Shown in pieces: positions 8,924 through 19,745 of a stretch of DNA of 64,000 bases; within the stretch, counting starts at the first letter, position 1, and every line of letters starts with the position of its first letter. Source of the DNA: Acidimicrobiaceae bacterium (GTDB lineage Bacteria > Actinomycetota > Acidimicrobiia > Acidimicrobiales > Aldehydirespiratoraceae); contig VYFQ01000019.1 of assembly GCA_009842325.1 (NCBI GenBank), positions 1 to 64,000 of the forward strand, read 5' to 3'. The notes under the pieces were generated by a model. The model had not been told where the DNA came from, did no database searches, and saw nothing but the letters and a program-made list of their open reading frames with translations. A program made the position numbers and the translations under genes.

Positions 8924-10414
8924 TCAGCCGAAGCTGACGGGATCAAGGATGTCGCGCACCAGGGCCACGCCGCCCACCAGCAGCAGCAGCGCCACCACCG
9001 CGTACGTGAGCGGGAGCAGGCGGGCCGCATCGACCCGGTGGGTACGGCCCCCGAAGGAGCGGATCCGCTCGTATGTGGCCACCACCACGTGCCCCCCGTC
9101 GAGTGGCAGCAGCGGCAACAGGTTGAACACTCCGATGAAGGCGTTCACGTACACCAGGAGAAGGAGAACCTCGGTGGCGCCGTCGGAGGCTGCCTCGGCA
9201 CCGATGCGGGCCACCCCGTAGATCGACAGGATCCGGTTCTCGTCCGGATGCGATCGGTCGAGGCGCCGCAACTCGAGCTCGCGGGCCATCGGGGCGCCGC
9301 CGGCCGCCTGATCGTCGTCCCTCAGCCCGTCCAGCGTGCCCCCGAACCCGTCGGTCACGATGGTCGGGATGGCAAAGACCACGTCGCGGACGATCAGCGC
9401 AGACAACCGGACCGACTCGCCGGCGGCCTGCACGACGCCGAGTCCATCAGCGCGGTAGTCGGCCGACACCCCGAAGAACCCCCTGACCGCGGCCGACGGG
9501 CTGACCAGATCGGTGATGATGGCCCCCTCCACCACCGCCGGCCTGCCCGTCCGGGTGTCGACGATCGTGATGTCGAGAGGCTCGCCGATCCGGTCGCGCC
9601 CGTAAGCAGCCACCTGGACATAGGTGGGGGCGCCCCCGGATTCCAGACCCTCCACGGCGAGGATGCGGTCCCCTTCGATGAGTCCCACGATCCCGGCCGC
9701 GCCCGCCGCGGTGAGCCGCTCGCCCACCCGGGTAGAGGCCGTGTGCACCACGCCGTCGCGGAGATACACCACCTCCACCTCGGATCCTGCGAGCTGCCGC
9801 ACCAGGTGTGAGAAGTCGGTGAAGGTGGTGCGGCCCACTCCGGCGACCGAGATCAGTTCATCGCCGGGTTGCAGACCGGCCGCCGAGGCCGCGCTCTCGG
9901 TTGAGACTGTGGCCAGCACCCAGTTCTGAGTCTCGTCGGCATCGGACCGGCCGCTCAGGATCGTGCCGTCACCCAGCAGCACCGCGAACAGCAGCACCAG
10001 CACGATCACGAAATGCATGGCCGACCCGGCCGTCAGGACGAGCATCTTCCTGGGGTAGCTCTGCTGCCGGAAGCTGCGCGGCTCGTCGCCGGGCTCCACC
10101 TCATCGAGGTTGTTCATCCCGACGATGCGCACGTACGCGCCGACCCAGATCGCCTTGACCCCGTACTCTGTCTCGCCGCGACGGAACGACCAGAGGCGCG
10201 GGCCGAACCCGATGAAGAACTCGCTGACCTTCATGCCCGTCCACCGGGCCATGAGGTAGTGGCCGAGCTCGTGCAGGAACAGCATGGCCACCAGCGACAG
10301 GATGATCACCAGCCAGCCGGCGCCCGCGAAGACCCCGAGGAGCACGAGGAGCGCCACGAGGACGGCGAGGCGGGTGTGATCGCCCAGAGGCGATGCGGAG
10401 AGGCGCGGGCTCAT
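8924..10414 (-). CDS. rseP: RseP-type site-2 intramembrane metalloprotease (M50) with PDZ domains
   Basis: Site-2 proteases cleave membrane-embedded substrates such as anti-sigma factors or signal-peptide remnants. The sequence shows a hydrophobic first helix, the zinc motif HELGH in the second, PDZ-like segments in the periplasmic part (for example AASAAGLQPGDELISVAG) and a C-terminal NLLPLLPLDGGH motif that supplies the third metal ligand. Two final hydrophobic helices follow. I start at the ATG at 10414 (496 residues). The open frame extends to 10516, but that extension is encoded by a dispersed repeat and by the gap to dxr. The position between dxr and ispG is conserved in actinobacteria. 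Confidence 0.93.
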   Translation of the reverse strand: MSPRLSASPLGDHTRLAVLVALLVLLGVFAGAGWLVIILSLVAMLFLHELGHYLMARWTGMKVSEFFIGFGPRLWSFRRGETEYGVKAIWVGAYVRIVGMNNLDEVEPGDEPRSFRQQSYPRKMLVLTAGSAMHFVIVLVLLFAVLLGDGTILSGRSDADETQNWVLATVSTESAASAAGLQPGDELISVAGVGRTTFTDFSHLVRQLAGSEVEVVYLRDGVVHTASTRVGERLTAAGAAGIVGLIEGDRILAVEGLESGGAPTYVQVAAYGRDRIGEPLDITIVDTRTGRPAVVEGAIITDLVSPSAAVRGFFGVSADYRADGLGVVQAAGESVRLSALIVRDVVFAIPTIVTDGFGGTLDGLRDDDQAAGGAPMARELELRRLDRSHPDENRILSIYGVARIGAEAASDGATEVLLLLVYVNAFIGVFNLLPLLPLDGGHVVVATYERIRSFGGRTHRVDAARLLPLTYAVVALLLLVGGVALVRDILDPVSFG

Positions 10415-10444
10415 AAGGGGCTTCAGGCCGCCTCGCGCGCCTGT

Positions 10445-10532
10445 CTCCCGCTCTTGTTCGCTGCGCTCACGGGCCGCTCGGGCCACGGCCTCGCCCGTAT
10501 GAGCGCATTCGCTCACCTACCCGCTCGGCCTC
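10445..10532 (-). repeat. short dispersed repeat 2, copy 1
   Basis: The core (10445-10497) is shared with 24229-24278 in the same orientation and with 11743-11797 in the opposite one. The shared end GCTCGGCCTCT lies at 10522-10532 after a variable spacer. The element contains GGCCACGGCC and GGGCCGCTCGGGCC, so it can fold on itself. Its distal end falls within the last codons of dxr. When read as protein it yields a false extension (EAVARAARERSEQERE) in front of the protease gene. Confidence 0.8.
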
Positions 10533-11670
10533 TGACGAGGCTTCGGGCTACCCGGCGAGCCTCGCCGTCCGCGGCCAGCACCGCTTCGACGTCATCGGCC
10601 TTCGTGCCCGGCCACAAACCCAGCGCCTCCTCCAGCAGGCGAGCGATGTCGACCCAGCGGATCCGCCCATCGAGGAAGGCCTGCACGGCCACCTCGTTGG
10701 CCGCGTTGAGCCACGCCGGCGCGGTCTCCGAGGTGCGGCCGGCCTCGTAGGCCAAGTCGATGCAGCCGAAGGCATCGCGGTCGGGCGGTTCGAAGTCCAA
10801 CCGGCCCAGCTCAGACCAGTCGATGGCACCGTAGGCAAGGTCGAGGCGATCAGGGTAGGCCAGCGCATACCCGATGCAGAGCCTCATGTCGGGCTTCGAG
10901 AGCTGGGCCACAGTCGCTCCGTCGCAGTAAGTGACCATCGAATGGACGATCGACTGGGGATGCACGACGATCTCGATCTGGTCGTAGGCGATCCCGAAGA
11001 GCTCGTGCGCCTCGATCACCTCGAGGCCCTTGTTCATGAGCGTGCTGGAGTCGATGGTGATCTTGGGGCCCATCTGCCAGGTGGGGTGGGCCAGGGCGTC
11101 GGCGACGCTGACCTCCTCCAGCTCGGCCCGGCTGCGGCCCCGGAAGGGTCCGCCGCTCGCGGTCAGCACGATCGACGAGACCGCCTCGGGGTGGTCGTTG
11201 GCCCTCAGGCACTGGTGAACAGCACAATGCTCCGAGTCGACCGGGATTATCGCCGCGCCGGCAGTGGCCCGGGCCCGCTGCACCACCGGAGCGGCCGCGA
11301 TCAGCGACTCCTTGTTGGCCAGGCCCAGCCGCTTGCCGGCTTCCAGAGCGGCCAGGGTGACCGGCAGCCCCGCGAACCCGACCACGCCGTTGATGACGGT
11401 GTCGGCCACCGAGGCCGCGGCGGCCATGGCGTCGGAGCCGGCGAGCAGCTCCACGGTGTCGGGCAGCCGCTCGGCCAGGGCGGCAGCCCGCGAGGCGTCG
11501 GCAATGGCCACAATGTCCGGGCGGAAGCGCTGCGCCTGCTCAGCCAGGAGATCCACCGAGCGGGCCGCCCCCAGGGCGACCACCCGGTACTCGTCGGGTC
11601 GGGCCTGGACGATGTCGAGCGTTTGGGTTCCGATCGACCCGGTCGAGCCGAGAATGGCAACCGATGACAC
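10513..11670 (-). CDS. dxr: 1-deoxy-D-xylulose 5-phosphate reductoisomerase
   Basis: Dxr (IspC) converts DXP to MEP with NADPH, the first committed step of the MEP pathway. Motifs are the N-terminal Rossmann loop GSTGSIGTQTLDIV, the NKESLIAA segment, TIDSSTLMNKGLEVIEAH with metal and substrate contacts, and HPQSIVHSMV. I use the GTG at 11670 (385 residues) because a TAATCT box lies 7 nt upstream; a TTG one codon earlier is also possible. The last few codons overlap repeat 2. It follows cdsA in the conserved order cdsA-dxr-rseP-ispG. Confidence 0.96.
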   Translation of the reverse strand: MSSVAILGSTGSIGTQTLDIVQARPDEYRVVALGAARSVDLLAEQAQRFRPDIVAIADASRAAALAERLPDTVELLAGSDAMAAAASVADTVINGVVGFAGLPVTLAALEAGKRLGLANKESLIAAAPVVQRARATAGAAIIPVDSEHCAVHQCLRANDHPEAVSSIVLTASGGPFRGRSRAELEEVSVADALAHPTWQMGPKITIDSSTLMNKGLEVIEAHELFGIAYDQIEIVVHPQSIVHSMVTYCDGATVAQLSKPDMRLCIGYALAYPDRLDLAYGAIDWSELGRLDFEPPDRDAFGCIDLAYEAGRTSETAPAWLNAANEVAVQAFLDGRIRWVDIARLLEEALGLWPGTKADDVEAVLAADGEARRVARSLVRGRAGR

Positions 11671-11683
11671 CAAGCTCAGATTA
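11671..11683 (-). promoter_or_regulatory. candidate leaderless promoter of dxr
   Basis: TAATCT (11683-11678) stands 7 nt before the GTG at 11670. There is no Shine-Dalgarno, and the spacing matches the other TANNNT-N6/7-start arrangements in the window. It favours the GTG over the TTG at 11673, which would leave only 4 nt. Confidence 0.45.
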
Positions 11684-11708
11684 CCCCGATCACCCGGAGC
11701 CGCTTCCA

Positions 11709-11797
11709 GAGGCCGAGCGAATAGGCGGGCCTACCCGGCCCATACGGGCGAGGCCGTGGCCCGAGCGGCCCGTGAGCGCAGCGAACAGGAGCGGGAG
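11709..11797 (+). repeat. short dispersed repeat 2, copy 2 (inverted relative to copy 1)
   Basis: The core at 11743-11797 is nearly identical to the reverse complement of 10445-10497. The end motif AGAGGCCGAGCG is at 11709-11720. It fills most of the gap between the cdsA stop (11806) and the dxr start. With copy 1 it brackets dxr as an inverted pair about 1.2 kb apart. Confidence 0.8.
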
Positions 11798-11805
11798 ATG
11801 CTCGC

Positions 11806-13002
11806 TCAGATCACCCCGGTCATCAACGCCACGTAGTACGTGGCCGGCAGCGAGAACAGCATCGCGTCGAACCGGTCGAGGATCCCGCCGTGGCCGGGAA
11901 GCAGCGAACCCATGTCCTTGATGTCGAGGTCACGCTTGAGCATGGACTCGGCCAGGTCCCCGATGGGCGCAGCCACCGCCACCACCACCGACAGCAGGAC
12001 TGCGGTCCAGAAGCTTCCGGGGGCCTCCGCGATGGGCGCGGGCATTCCGACCAACCCCATGACCACGCCGACAGCGACGGTAACGACGGCTCCGCCGAGC
12101 AGCCCCTCAAGCGTCTTGTTGGGGCTCGCCCTCGACAGCGGGGTGCGGCCCGCCGCCCTGCCGATCGCCATCGCGCTCACATCATGGGCGACGGTAAGGA
12201 CGATGGCCGCGGTGAGAAGCCCAGTCCCGTGGGTCGGGATCTGCAGCATCAGGGCGGCGTGAGCACCTAGAACGCCTATGTAGGCCACGGCAAGAACCGT
12301 CACCGCGAGGCCTCGCATCGGCCCCTCGACGCCTACGCCGGTCAGGTACCACAACGTCCCGAACACCACCGTGAGCACCAGCACGACCACGATCCCGTCC
12401 ATGCCCCGCCAGTAGGCGGCAAGAGGCGTGGTCACCACCCCGGCCAATCCCAGGACCACGGCCGGCTGGTATCCGGCCACTCGAACCGCGCTGAGGAACT
12501 CCACAGCCGCCAGACCGAGGACCACGGTTGCCACCACCAGCGCCAACGCTGGGCCGACCTGCAGGGCCACGAGGATCACAGCCGAGAGGAAGACGCCCAC
12601 GAGGACCGCCATCGGCATGTCCCGATCAGACGACACCGCTGGGGTCGGGCCGGTGGCGGTCACCCCGCCGTACACCGCCTGGTCGTCGTAGCCGAAGAAG
12701 TCCTCCTCGCCGATGACCGTGCCGACCGGCTCACTCGGCTCCATGGGAGGCAAGGTGTCCTCGGACTCGTCCCACTGGGGTGAGGAGGTGTGGTCGGTCC
12801 ACACTCCCAACTCCTGGGGATCGGCCTCCTGAAGCCTTGGCTCAGACCCCGTCGGATGCGACGATCCTGTGGTCCCCGCCTCGCCCCAGGCAGGCTCATC
12901 CTCATCGCCGAACACCGATCGCCCGGCCACGACGCCCGCGTCGTCGTCTAGCTCATCGGCATCGGCAGAGCCGAGTTCTCCGAATTCGTCCCGGTCGCTC
13001 AC
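11806..13002 (-). CDS. cdsA: phosphatidate cytidylyltransferase
   Basis: CdsA makes CDP-diacylglycerol from phosphatidate and CTP at the membrane, the precursor of bacterial phospholipids. The 398-residue protein has an acidic, probably disordered N-terminus (about residues 1-125), longer than in most homologues. A run of hydrophobic helices follows. The C-terminal family signature is clear: GRTPLSRASPNKTLEG, then SMLKRDLDIKDMG and LPGHGGILDRFD with the metal-binding acidic residues. The start is GTG with AAGGAG upstream. It lies 48 nt after frr in the rpsB-tsf-pyrH-frr-cdsA string. Confidence 0.95.
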   Translation of the reverse strand: MSDRDEFGELGSADADELDDDAGVVAGRSVFGDEDEPAWGEAGTTGSSHPTGSEPRLQEADPQELGVWTDHTSSPQWDESEDTLPPMEPSEPVGTVIGEEDFFGYDDQAVYGGVTATGPTPAVSSDRDMPMAVLVGVFLSAVILVALQVGPALALVVATVVLGLAAVEFLSAVRVAGYQPAVVLGLAGVVTTPLAAYWRGMDGIVVVLVLTVVFGTLWYLTGVGVEGPMRGLAVTVLAVAYIGVLGAHAALMLQIPTHGTGLLTAAIVLTVAHDVSAMAIGRAAGRTPLSRASPNKTLEGLLGGAVVTVAVGVVMGLVGMPAPIAEAPGSFWTAVLLSVVVAVAAPIGDLAESMLKRDLDIKDMGSLLPGHGGILDRFDAMLFSLPATYYVALMTGVI

Positions 13003-13050
13003 ACACCGCTCCTTTCACTCGCCGGGTCAGGGACCCGAGCGCTGCCCGTC

Positions 13051-15184
<2,134 letters not shown>

Positions 15185-15185
15185 C

Positions 15186-16220
15186 TCAGTTCTCCTCGTC
15201 CGGCTCGTCAGCGCCGGCAGCAGCATCGCCGGCCCCGGCGTCCTCTGCGACAGCATCTGCACCCTCGGACTCGGCGTCATCAGCAGCAGCCGCCGCCAGC
15301 GACTCGGACTCGACATTCTCATCAGCAGCCGCCAGCGACTCGGACTCGGCGTCGTCGGCCACTGCTTCGGAGCCCTCGTCCTCAGCGGCGGCCGCCTCGG
15401 CCTTGGCCTTGGCCACGCGGGCCTCGCGCTCGGCCGCCTCGGCAGCCGCCTCCGCCCGGGCCAGAGCCTGCTGCTCGGCGACCTCCGCCTCCGTGAGGGC
15501 GTCGCGGGAGGTAGTGCTGGCCTCGGTGCGCTTCGAATGGATGAACCGGCCCTCCAGTACGGCGTCGGAGATCACACGGGCCATGAGCCGCCCGGATCTG
15601 ATGGCGTCGTCGTTGCCGGGAATGGCGTAGTCCACGAGGTCGGGATCGCAGTTGGTGTCGACCACCGCGACGATGGGCACACCCAGCTTGCGCGCTTCGG
15701 TGACCGCTATGTACTCCTTCTTGGTGTCGAGGATGAACACCGCCCCGGGAGGCTCCTCCATGTCGCGGATGCCGCCCAGGTTGCGCTCCAGCTTGGTGAG
15801 CTCCCGATCGAGCAGCAGCGCCTCCTTCTTGGGCATGGCCTCGAATTCGCCCGAGTCGCGCATGCGCTGGTACTGCTTCATCTTGGCGATGCGCTTGGCG
15901 ATGGTGTGGAAGTTGGTGAGCATCCCGCCCTGCCACCGCTCGTTGACGTACGGCATGTTGCAGCGCTCGGCGAAGGACTGCACGGAGTCCTGGGCCTGCT
16001 TCTTGGTGCCGATGAACAGGACCGTGCCACCGTCCGCGACGAGGTCCCGAACGAAGACGTAGGCCCGCTCGAGATGGGACAGAGTCTGGCGGAGGTCGAC
16101 TATGTGGATCCCAGCCTTGTCGCCGTGGATGAAGCGCTTCATCTTCGGATTCCACCGGCGGGTCTGGTGGCCGAACTGAACCCCGGCCTCCAGCAGTTGC
16201 TTCATGGTGACGACGGCCAT
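15186..16220 (-). CDS. rpsB: 30S ribosomal protein S2 with long acidic C-terminal tail
   Basis: S2 binds the 30S head near S1 and the mRNA exit side. The first ~240 residues are a standard S2: [48 protein letters not shown] and the [16 protein letters not shown] signature. The remaining ~100 residues are an Ala/Glu-rich helix followed by an acidic tail in which [13 protein letters not shown] units repeat. Long S2 tails occur in actinobacteria, but the length and repeat character here are notable. GGGAGAG about 10 nt upstream could serve as ribosome-binding site. Confidence 0.97.
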   Translation of the reverse strand: MAVVTMKQLLEAGVQFGHQTRRWNPKMKRFIHGDKAGIHIVDLRQTLSHLERAYVFVRDLVADGGTVLFIGTKKQAQDSVQSFAERCNMPYVNERWQGGMLTNFHTIAKRIAKMKQYQRMRDSGEFEAMPKKEALLLDRELTKLERNLGGIRDMEEPPGAVFILDTKKEYIAVTEARKLGVPIVAVVDTNCDPDLVDYAIPGNDDAIRSGRLMARVISDAVLEGRFIHSKRTEASTTSRDALTEAEVAEQQALARAEAAAEAAEREARVAKAKAEAAAAEDEGSEAVADDAESESLAAADENVESESLAAAAADDAESEGADAVAEDAGAGDAAAGADEPDEEN

Positions 16221-16378
16221 GCTTGTTTGCTCTCCCGGTTCTACGTGGCCCGCGCCGGACGCCTAGACGACCGGGTGAAGGCGCGGGTTGCGGAATGATG
16301 CGGCGACGCCGTTCGACGCCGTCGAGCCCCTAGGGGCCAACGCAGCAGTGTACGAGGACCGCAGGCAGACCGCGCCGA
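16221..16378 (-). promoter_or_regulatory. rpsB-tsf promoter and leader
   Basis: On the minus strand TACACT (16352-16347) could be a -10 box, giving a leader of roughly 120 nt before rpsB. It contains a CCCCTAGGGG palindrome (16327-16336) and two nearly identical 10-mers of the form ACGGCGTCGA just downstream. S2 leaders are autoregulatory in several bacteria, but I recognise no known S2 binding motif here. The region also holds the 3' end of the M23 peptidase transcript. Confidence 0.35.
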
Positions 16379-16909
16379 TCACAGCGGCACGAGTCGCACC
16401 CTCACCCGGCGCACACCGATGAAGCCGGCCGGGTCGGTGTAGGCGCCTTCCAGCCGCACGCTGAAGTGCAGCCGTTCACCGGCGACGCCGATCACTGCGC
16501 CCTGATCGACGGCGGTGCCGACCCGCACACCGAGGCGCTGGAGGTACGAGTACGAGCTGACCAGCCCGCCGCCGTGGTCGACGGTCACGTGGAGGCTTCC
16601 GGCCACTGCGCCCGCGAACACGACGGTGCCGGAAGCCGCAGCTCGCACCACGTCTCCGGGCTCGGTGTCGTACTCGACGCCGCGGTTGCCCGGACCGTAG
16701 GGGTCCTCGGGCGGGCGGAACGGGTCGGTGACCGGAGCGTCGACGGGCGGGCGAAACACCGGCCGTGCGTCGTGGTGCGACCAGGCACCGGCCGGAGGAG
16801 CCAGGGCGGATGCGACCAGCGCCATCGCCACGGCCGGCACGGACAAGAGACAAGCAGCGCGCCGTCGCCAGCGCGACCAGAGCCTGCAGAGAATGCATGG
16901 GCACCACAT
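16379..16909 (-). CDS. secreted M23-family (LytM-like) peptidase
   Basis: M23 proteins are zinc endopeptidases of cell-wall peptides or degenerate regulators of wall hydrolases. From the ATG at 16909 (GGGGAG upstream) the 177-residue product has a basic N-terminus, a hydrophobic segment and an Ala-rich cleavage region (PPAGAW), so it is probably exported. The M23 fold is seen in VTDPFRPPEDPYGPGNRGVE, AAASGTVVFAGAVAGSLHV and DHGGGLVSSYSYL, with HFSVRLEGAYTDP near the end. The metal-site histidine of the usual GxHxGxD segment is replaced by a Gly-Val-Glu context, so catalytic activity is doubtful. An M23 gene next to rpsB is common in actinobacteria. Confidence 0.85.
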   Translation of the reverse strand: MWCPCILCRLWSRWRRRAACLLSVPAVAMALVASALAPPAGAWSHHDARPVFRPPVDAPVTDPFRPPEDPYGPGNRGVEYDTEPGDVVRAAASGTVVFAGAVAGSLHVTVDHGGGLVSSYSYLQRLGVRVGTAVDQGAVIGVAGERLHFSVRLEGAYTDPAGFIGVRRVRVRLVPL

Positions 16910-17009
16910 GGTGCGCTCCCCGGGTGGTGGTCGTGCGGGGAAGCGCTGAACCGCAGCAGCTGCGCCCGCGACGGCCGCTTCGCCAAGGTCTCGCCGCGGG
17001 GCGAAGAAC

Positions 17010-18425
17010 CTACAGGCGCGACCGCGCTTTGCGAATGCGGGCGAGCGTCTCGTCCTTGCCCAGCAAGCGCATGGGCTCCCACAGGGGCAGTCCTGCGCCG
17101 GTGCCGGTGAGGGCGACCCGGACCGGGGGTTGGGAGCGCACCCGGGCGCCGACACTCTCGGTGAGCTCGTCGCCGACCCCCATCACGATGGCCTCGAGCA
17201 TCTCAGCGGAGGAGAAGTCATCGTCAGCGAGCCGAGACTCCACCACTTCGAGCACCTCGGCAGCCGCCCTGCCCTTGACGATCGACTTGTTCCAAGCCTT
17301 CTCGTCGTAGACCACGTCGGGCCGCAGGATCCAATCAACCCACCCCGCGACCTCGTCGAAGTGCGCTATACGCTGCTGGATCTCGCCGGCCAGCGACTGC
17401 ACGATGTCGCGGTCGTAGCGTTCTGAGGGCCACGGGGCATCGGCGCCGGTCAGGAACGGCTCGGCCGCGTCCGCGAACTGCTCGGGTGTGAGTGCCTTGA
17501 TGTACGCGGAGTTGACGTGATCGAGACGGGCGGGGTCGAAGAACGCCGCGGCCGGCTTGACCGCGTCGAGGTCGAACAGGGTGACGATCTCGTCCAATGG
17601 GCGGATCTCCACCTCGTCGGGCGGCCCCCATCCGAGCAAGGCCAGGTAGTTGACCATGGCCTCCGGCAGGTAGCCCGCCCTGCGGTAGCTGTCGAGGGAC
17701 ACGTCGTCGCGCCGCTTGGACAGCTTCTGGCGCTTGGCGTTGACCAGCAGCGGCAGGTGCGCGTACACCGGCGGGGCGCCGTAGCCGAGGGCCTGCCAGA
17801 TCAGAAGCACCCGGGGCGTGGTGTTGAGCAGGTCCTCGCCCCTGATCACGTGACTGATGCCCATGTCGTGATCGTCGACTGCGTTGGCCAGATGGAAGGT
17901 GGGCGACCCGTCGCCGCGACGGATCACGAAGTCCTCCAAGGACTCGTTGGGGAAGCTCACCCGGCCCCGCACCACATCGTCCACGACGGTTGTGCCCTCG
18001 TCAGGACAGCGGAACCGCACCACCACGCCCGGCCCGTCGGCCACGCCGCGGTCACGGGACCAGCCGTGGTAGCCGGCCGGCAGCCCGGCCGCAGCGCAGC
18101 GCTCCTCGATCTCGGCCCGGGTCAGGTCGCAGAAATAGGCGGCGCCGTCGGCCAGCAACTGCTCGATGGCGGTCGCGTGCGCGTCGGTGCGCTCGGACTG
18201 GAAGAGCGGCCCCGCGTCCCAGTCGAGGCCCAGCCACCGCAAGGGCTCGATGATGGCGTCCACGTACTCCTGGGTCTTCAGCGCGGCGTCGGTGTCCTCC
18301 ACGCGCAGCACCATCTCCCCGCCGTGATGCCGGGCGAACAGCCAGTTGAACAGCGCCGTCCGAGCGCTCCCCACATGCAGGAACCCCGTAGGCGCGGGCG
18401 CAAACCGAACCCTTGGCGTGCTCAC
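17010..18425 (-). CDS. gltX: glutamate--tRNA ligase
   Basis: GltX charges tRNA-Glu, and often tRNA-Gln in bacteria lacking GlnRS. The 471-residue class I synthetase shows the HIGH-type motif in RFAPAPTGFLHVGSART (near residue 10), LRVEDTD and the KLSKR form of the KMSKS loop in NAKRQKLSKRRDDV. An anticodon-binding helical domain is at the C-terminus. The GTG start has no Shine-Dalgarno; TAGTCT lies 6 nt upstream, suggesting a leaderless mRNA. Confidence 0.97.
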   Translation of the reverse strand: MSTPRVRFAPAPTGFLHVGSARTALFNWLFARHHGGEMVLRVEDTDAALKTQEYVDAIIEPLRWLGLDWDAGPLFQSERTDAHATAIEQLLADGAAYFCDLTRAEIEERCAAAGLPAGYHGWSRDRGVADGPGVVVRFRCPDEGTTVVDDVVRGRVSFPNESLEDFVIRRGDGSPTFHLANAVDDHDMGISHVIRGEDLLNTTPRVLLIWQALGYGAPPVYAHLPLLVNAKRQKLSKRRDDVSLDSYRRAGYLPEAMVNYLALLGWGPPDEVEIRPLDEIVTLFDLDAVKPAAAFFDPARLDHVNSAYIKALTPEQFADAAEPFLTGADAPWPSERYDRDIVQSLAGEIQQRIAHFDEVAGWVDWILRPDVVYDEKAWNKSIVKGRAAAEVLEVVESRLADDDFSSAEMLEAIVMGVGDELTESVGARVRSQPPVRVALTGTGAGLPLWEPMRLLGKDETLARIRKARSRL

Positions 18426-18437
18426 GCAGCGAGACTA
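18426..18437 (-). promoter_or_regulatory. candidate leaderless promoter of gltX
   Basis: TAGTCT (18437-18432) is followed by 6 nt and the gltX GTG. It is one of several TANNNT boxes with the same spacing to a start codon in this window. The plus-strand RDD gene diverges from it about 115 bp away. Confidence 0.5.
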
Positions 18438-18551
18438 GCCACGCACTCCCGGGCTTCTGCGGAACGCGCAAAGCACAACAGGACCCTTGATCTCGCCTCA
18501 GCACGCTCTGCTACCGTCGTCGTGTTCGTCGACCTCCGAAGGAGATGCCCT

Positions 18552-19151
18552 GTGTCCGACATGCCTCCGCCCCCGCCCGACGACTCGGGCTGGTCGTCTG
18601 AGCCTCCTCCCCCGCCACCGGGTGAGGATGCCAGCACGAATCCTCAAGCGGCGAAGGGATGGGCGAGCCTCGGCACCGGCGAGGCGATCGAACTCTCCCA
18701 CCCCGCTACCCGCCTAGGCGCTCGCGTGGTGGATGTCGTCATCATCGTGGTTGTCTTCATCATCCTGTTGATTATCGATGTCGGCTCGGCCATCGGCCTT
18801 GTCGGCGAGCCCTCGGACTATGCGAAACTCGCTGACCGCGACCTTGCCATAGTCGCCTATGCAGCGATAGCGACAGCATTGTTCGGCATTGTCTACGAGG
18901 TGGCGCTGACAGCCATAAGGGGACAAACGCTCGGCAAGATGGCCACACGTATCAAAGTCGTCCGGGCCGACAACGGTTTGGCGCCCGGATGGGGCAAGTC
19001 GATCGTTCGCTGGATCATCCCCGCGGTGGTCGGCTTCATTCCCGTCGTCGGATGGATCCTGTCGCTGCTGGTCTATGCCTCGCTCCTTTGGGACAAGGCC
19101 CGCCAGGGGTGGCACGACAAGGCGGTGAAGACGCTCGTCGTCAAGGCCTGA
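18552..19151 (+). CDS. RDD-family membrane protein
   Basis: RDD proteins are small membrane proteins; some have been linked to ion transport, but for most the function is unknown. The start is the GTG at 18552 with AAGGAG about 7 nt upstream (199 residues). A proline-rich cytoplasmic N-terminus (about residues 1-55) precedes a first helix beginning TRLGARVVDVVIIVVVF, which carries the R-x-D signature. A second helix, the conserved GQTLGKMATRIKVV loop, and a C-terminal hairpin ending KARQGWHDKAVKT follow. Its coding DNA looks less G+C-rich than its neighbours, which could mean acquisition. Confidence 0.88.
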   Translation: MSDMPPPPPDDSGWSSEPPPPPPGEDASTNPQAAKGWASLGTGEAIELSHPATRLGARVVDVVIIVVVFIILLIIDVGSAIGLVGEPSDYAKLADRDLAIVAYAAIATALFGIVYEVALTAIRGQTLGKMATRIKVVRADNGLAPGWGKSIVRWIIPAVVGFIPVVGWILSLLVYASLLWDKARQGWHDKAVKTLVVKA

Positions 19152-19153
19152 CA

Positions 19154-19179
19154 TGGCGCCGGTGACTTCGCGGGCGCCA
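19154..19179. terminator. possible bidirectional hairpin between convergent genes
   Basis: TGGCGCC (19154-19160) and GGCGCCA (19173-19179) form a perfect 7-bp stem with a 12-nt loop in the 39-bp gap between two convergent genes. No T run follows on either side, so it is only a candidate terminator. Confidence 0.35.
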
Positions 19180-19190
19180 GACCGGGTCGT

Positions 19191-19709
19191 CTAGAGCCCC
19201 AGCGGGGTGCGCCAGTTGTCGGTGCGGGCCTCGGCTGCGGCGGCCGGGGTCAGGCGCAGCGTGTCAGAGGGGATCAGATCGGCGAGGCGCAGCTTGACGT
19301 GGTAGCCGTGGTGGCCGGCCGCGCCAGCGAATTGGTCCCGGCGCCACGCCACCAGCTCGGCGTCGGCCTCGTCCAGGAAACCGAACAGCTCCAAAGCCAG
19401 CCGCAAGTCGTGCACCACCGGCGCCCGGCCGAACATTGAGGCCCGGCGCAGCGCCACCGCCACGCACCCGGCCAGCGCATCGTCCTCCCGCTCGCCTGCT
19501 GCCAGCACGAGTTGGCCGGCGAAGCGCTCAGCCAGCTTTAGCGCATAGCCCTGGTCCGGACCCTGATTGCCCAGTCCGGGACCAGCCGTCAGTTCGCCGC
19601 CGACCACTTCGCCGGGCCGGTCCGCCATCCAGGAATCAGCCCGCCGTGGGGGCGACTGGTAGATCGCCGGAGCCTTGGCCGTGGAGGGAACATGGGATGG
19701 AGCGGCCAC
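19191..19709 (-). CDS. hypothetical protein
   Basis: I do not recognise a family. The GTG at 19709 gives 172 residues; TACGCT lies 8 nt upstream. An open frame continues to 19946, but that part is encoded by repeat B and is not credible protein. The sequence is soluble-looking with no signal peptide. It contains a helical stretch (ALKLAERFAGQLVLAAGERE, then ALAGCVAVALRRASMFGR) and an acidic C-terminal half (LALELFGFLDEADAELVAWR). It is downstream of cimA on the same strand, separated by repeat B, and convergent with the RDD gene. Confidence 0.6.
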   Translation of the reverse strand: MAAPSHVPSTAKAPAIYQSPPRRADSWMADRPGEVVGGELTAGPGLGNQGPDQGYALKLAERFAGQLVLAAGEREDDALAGCVAVALRRASMFGRAPVVHDLRLALELFGFLDEADAELVAWRRDQFAGAAGHHGYHVKLRLADLIPSDTLRLTPAAAAEARTDNWRTPLGL

Positions 19710-19745
19710 GGGCGGACAGCGTAGACGGAGAGCCCGCCCGTGGCG

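Noticed and set aside
10415..10516. N-terminal extension of the RseP-type protease (EAVARAARERSEQERE)
   Set aside because: The same peptide appears wherever repeat 2 is read, so it is repeat-derived and not part of the protease.
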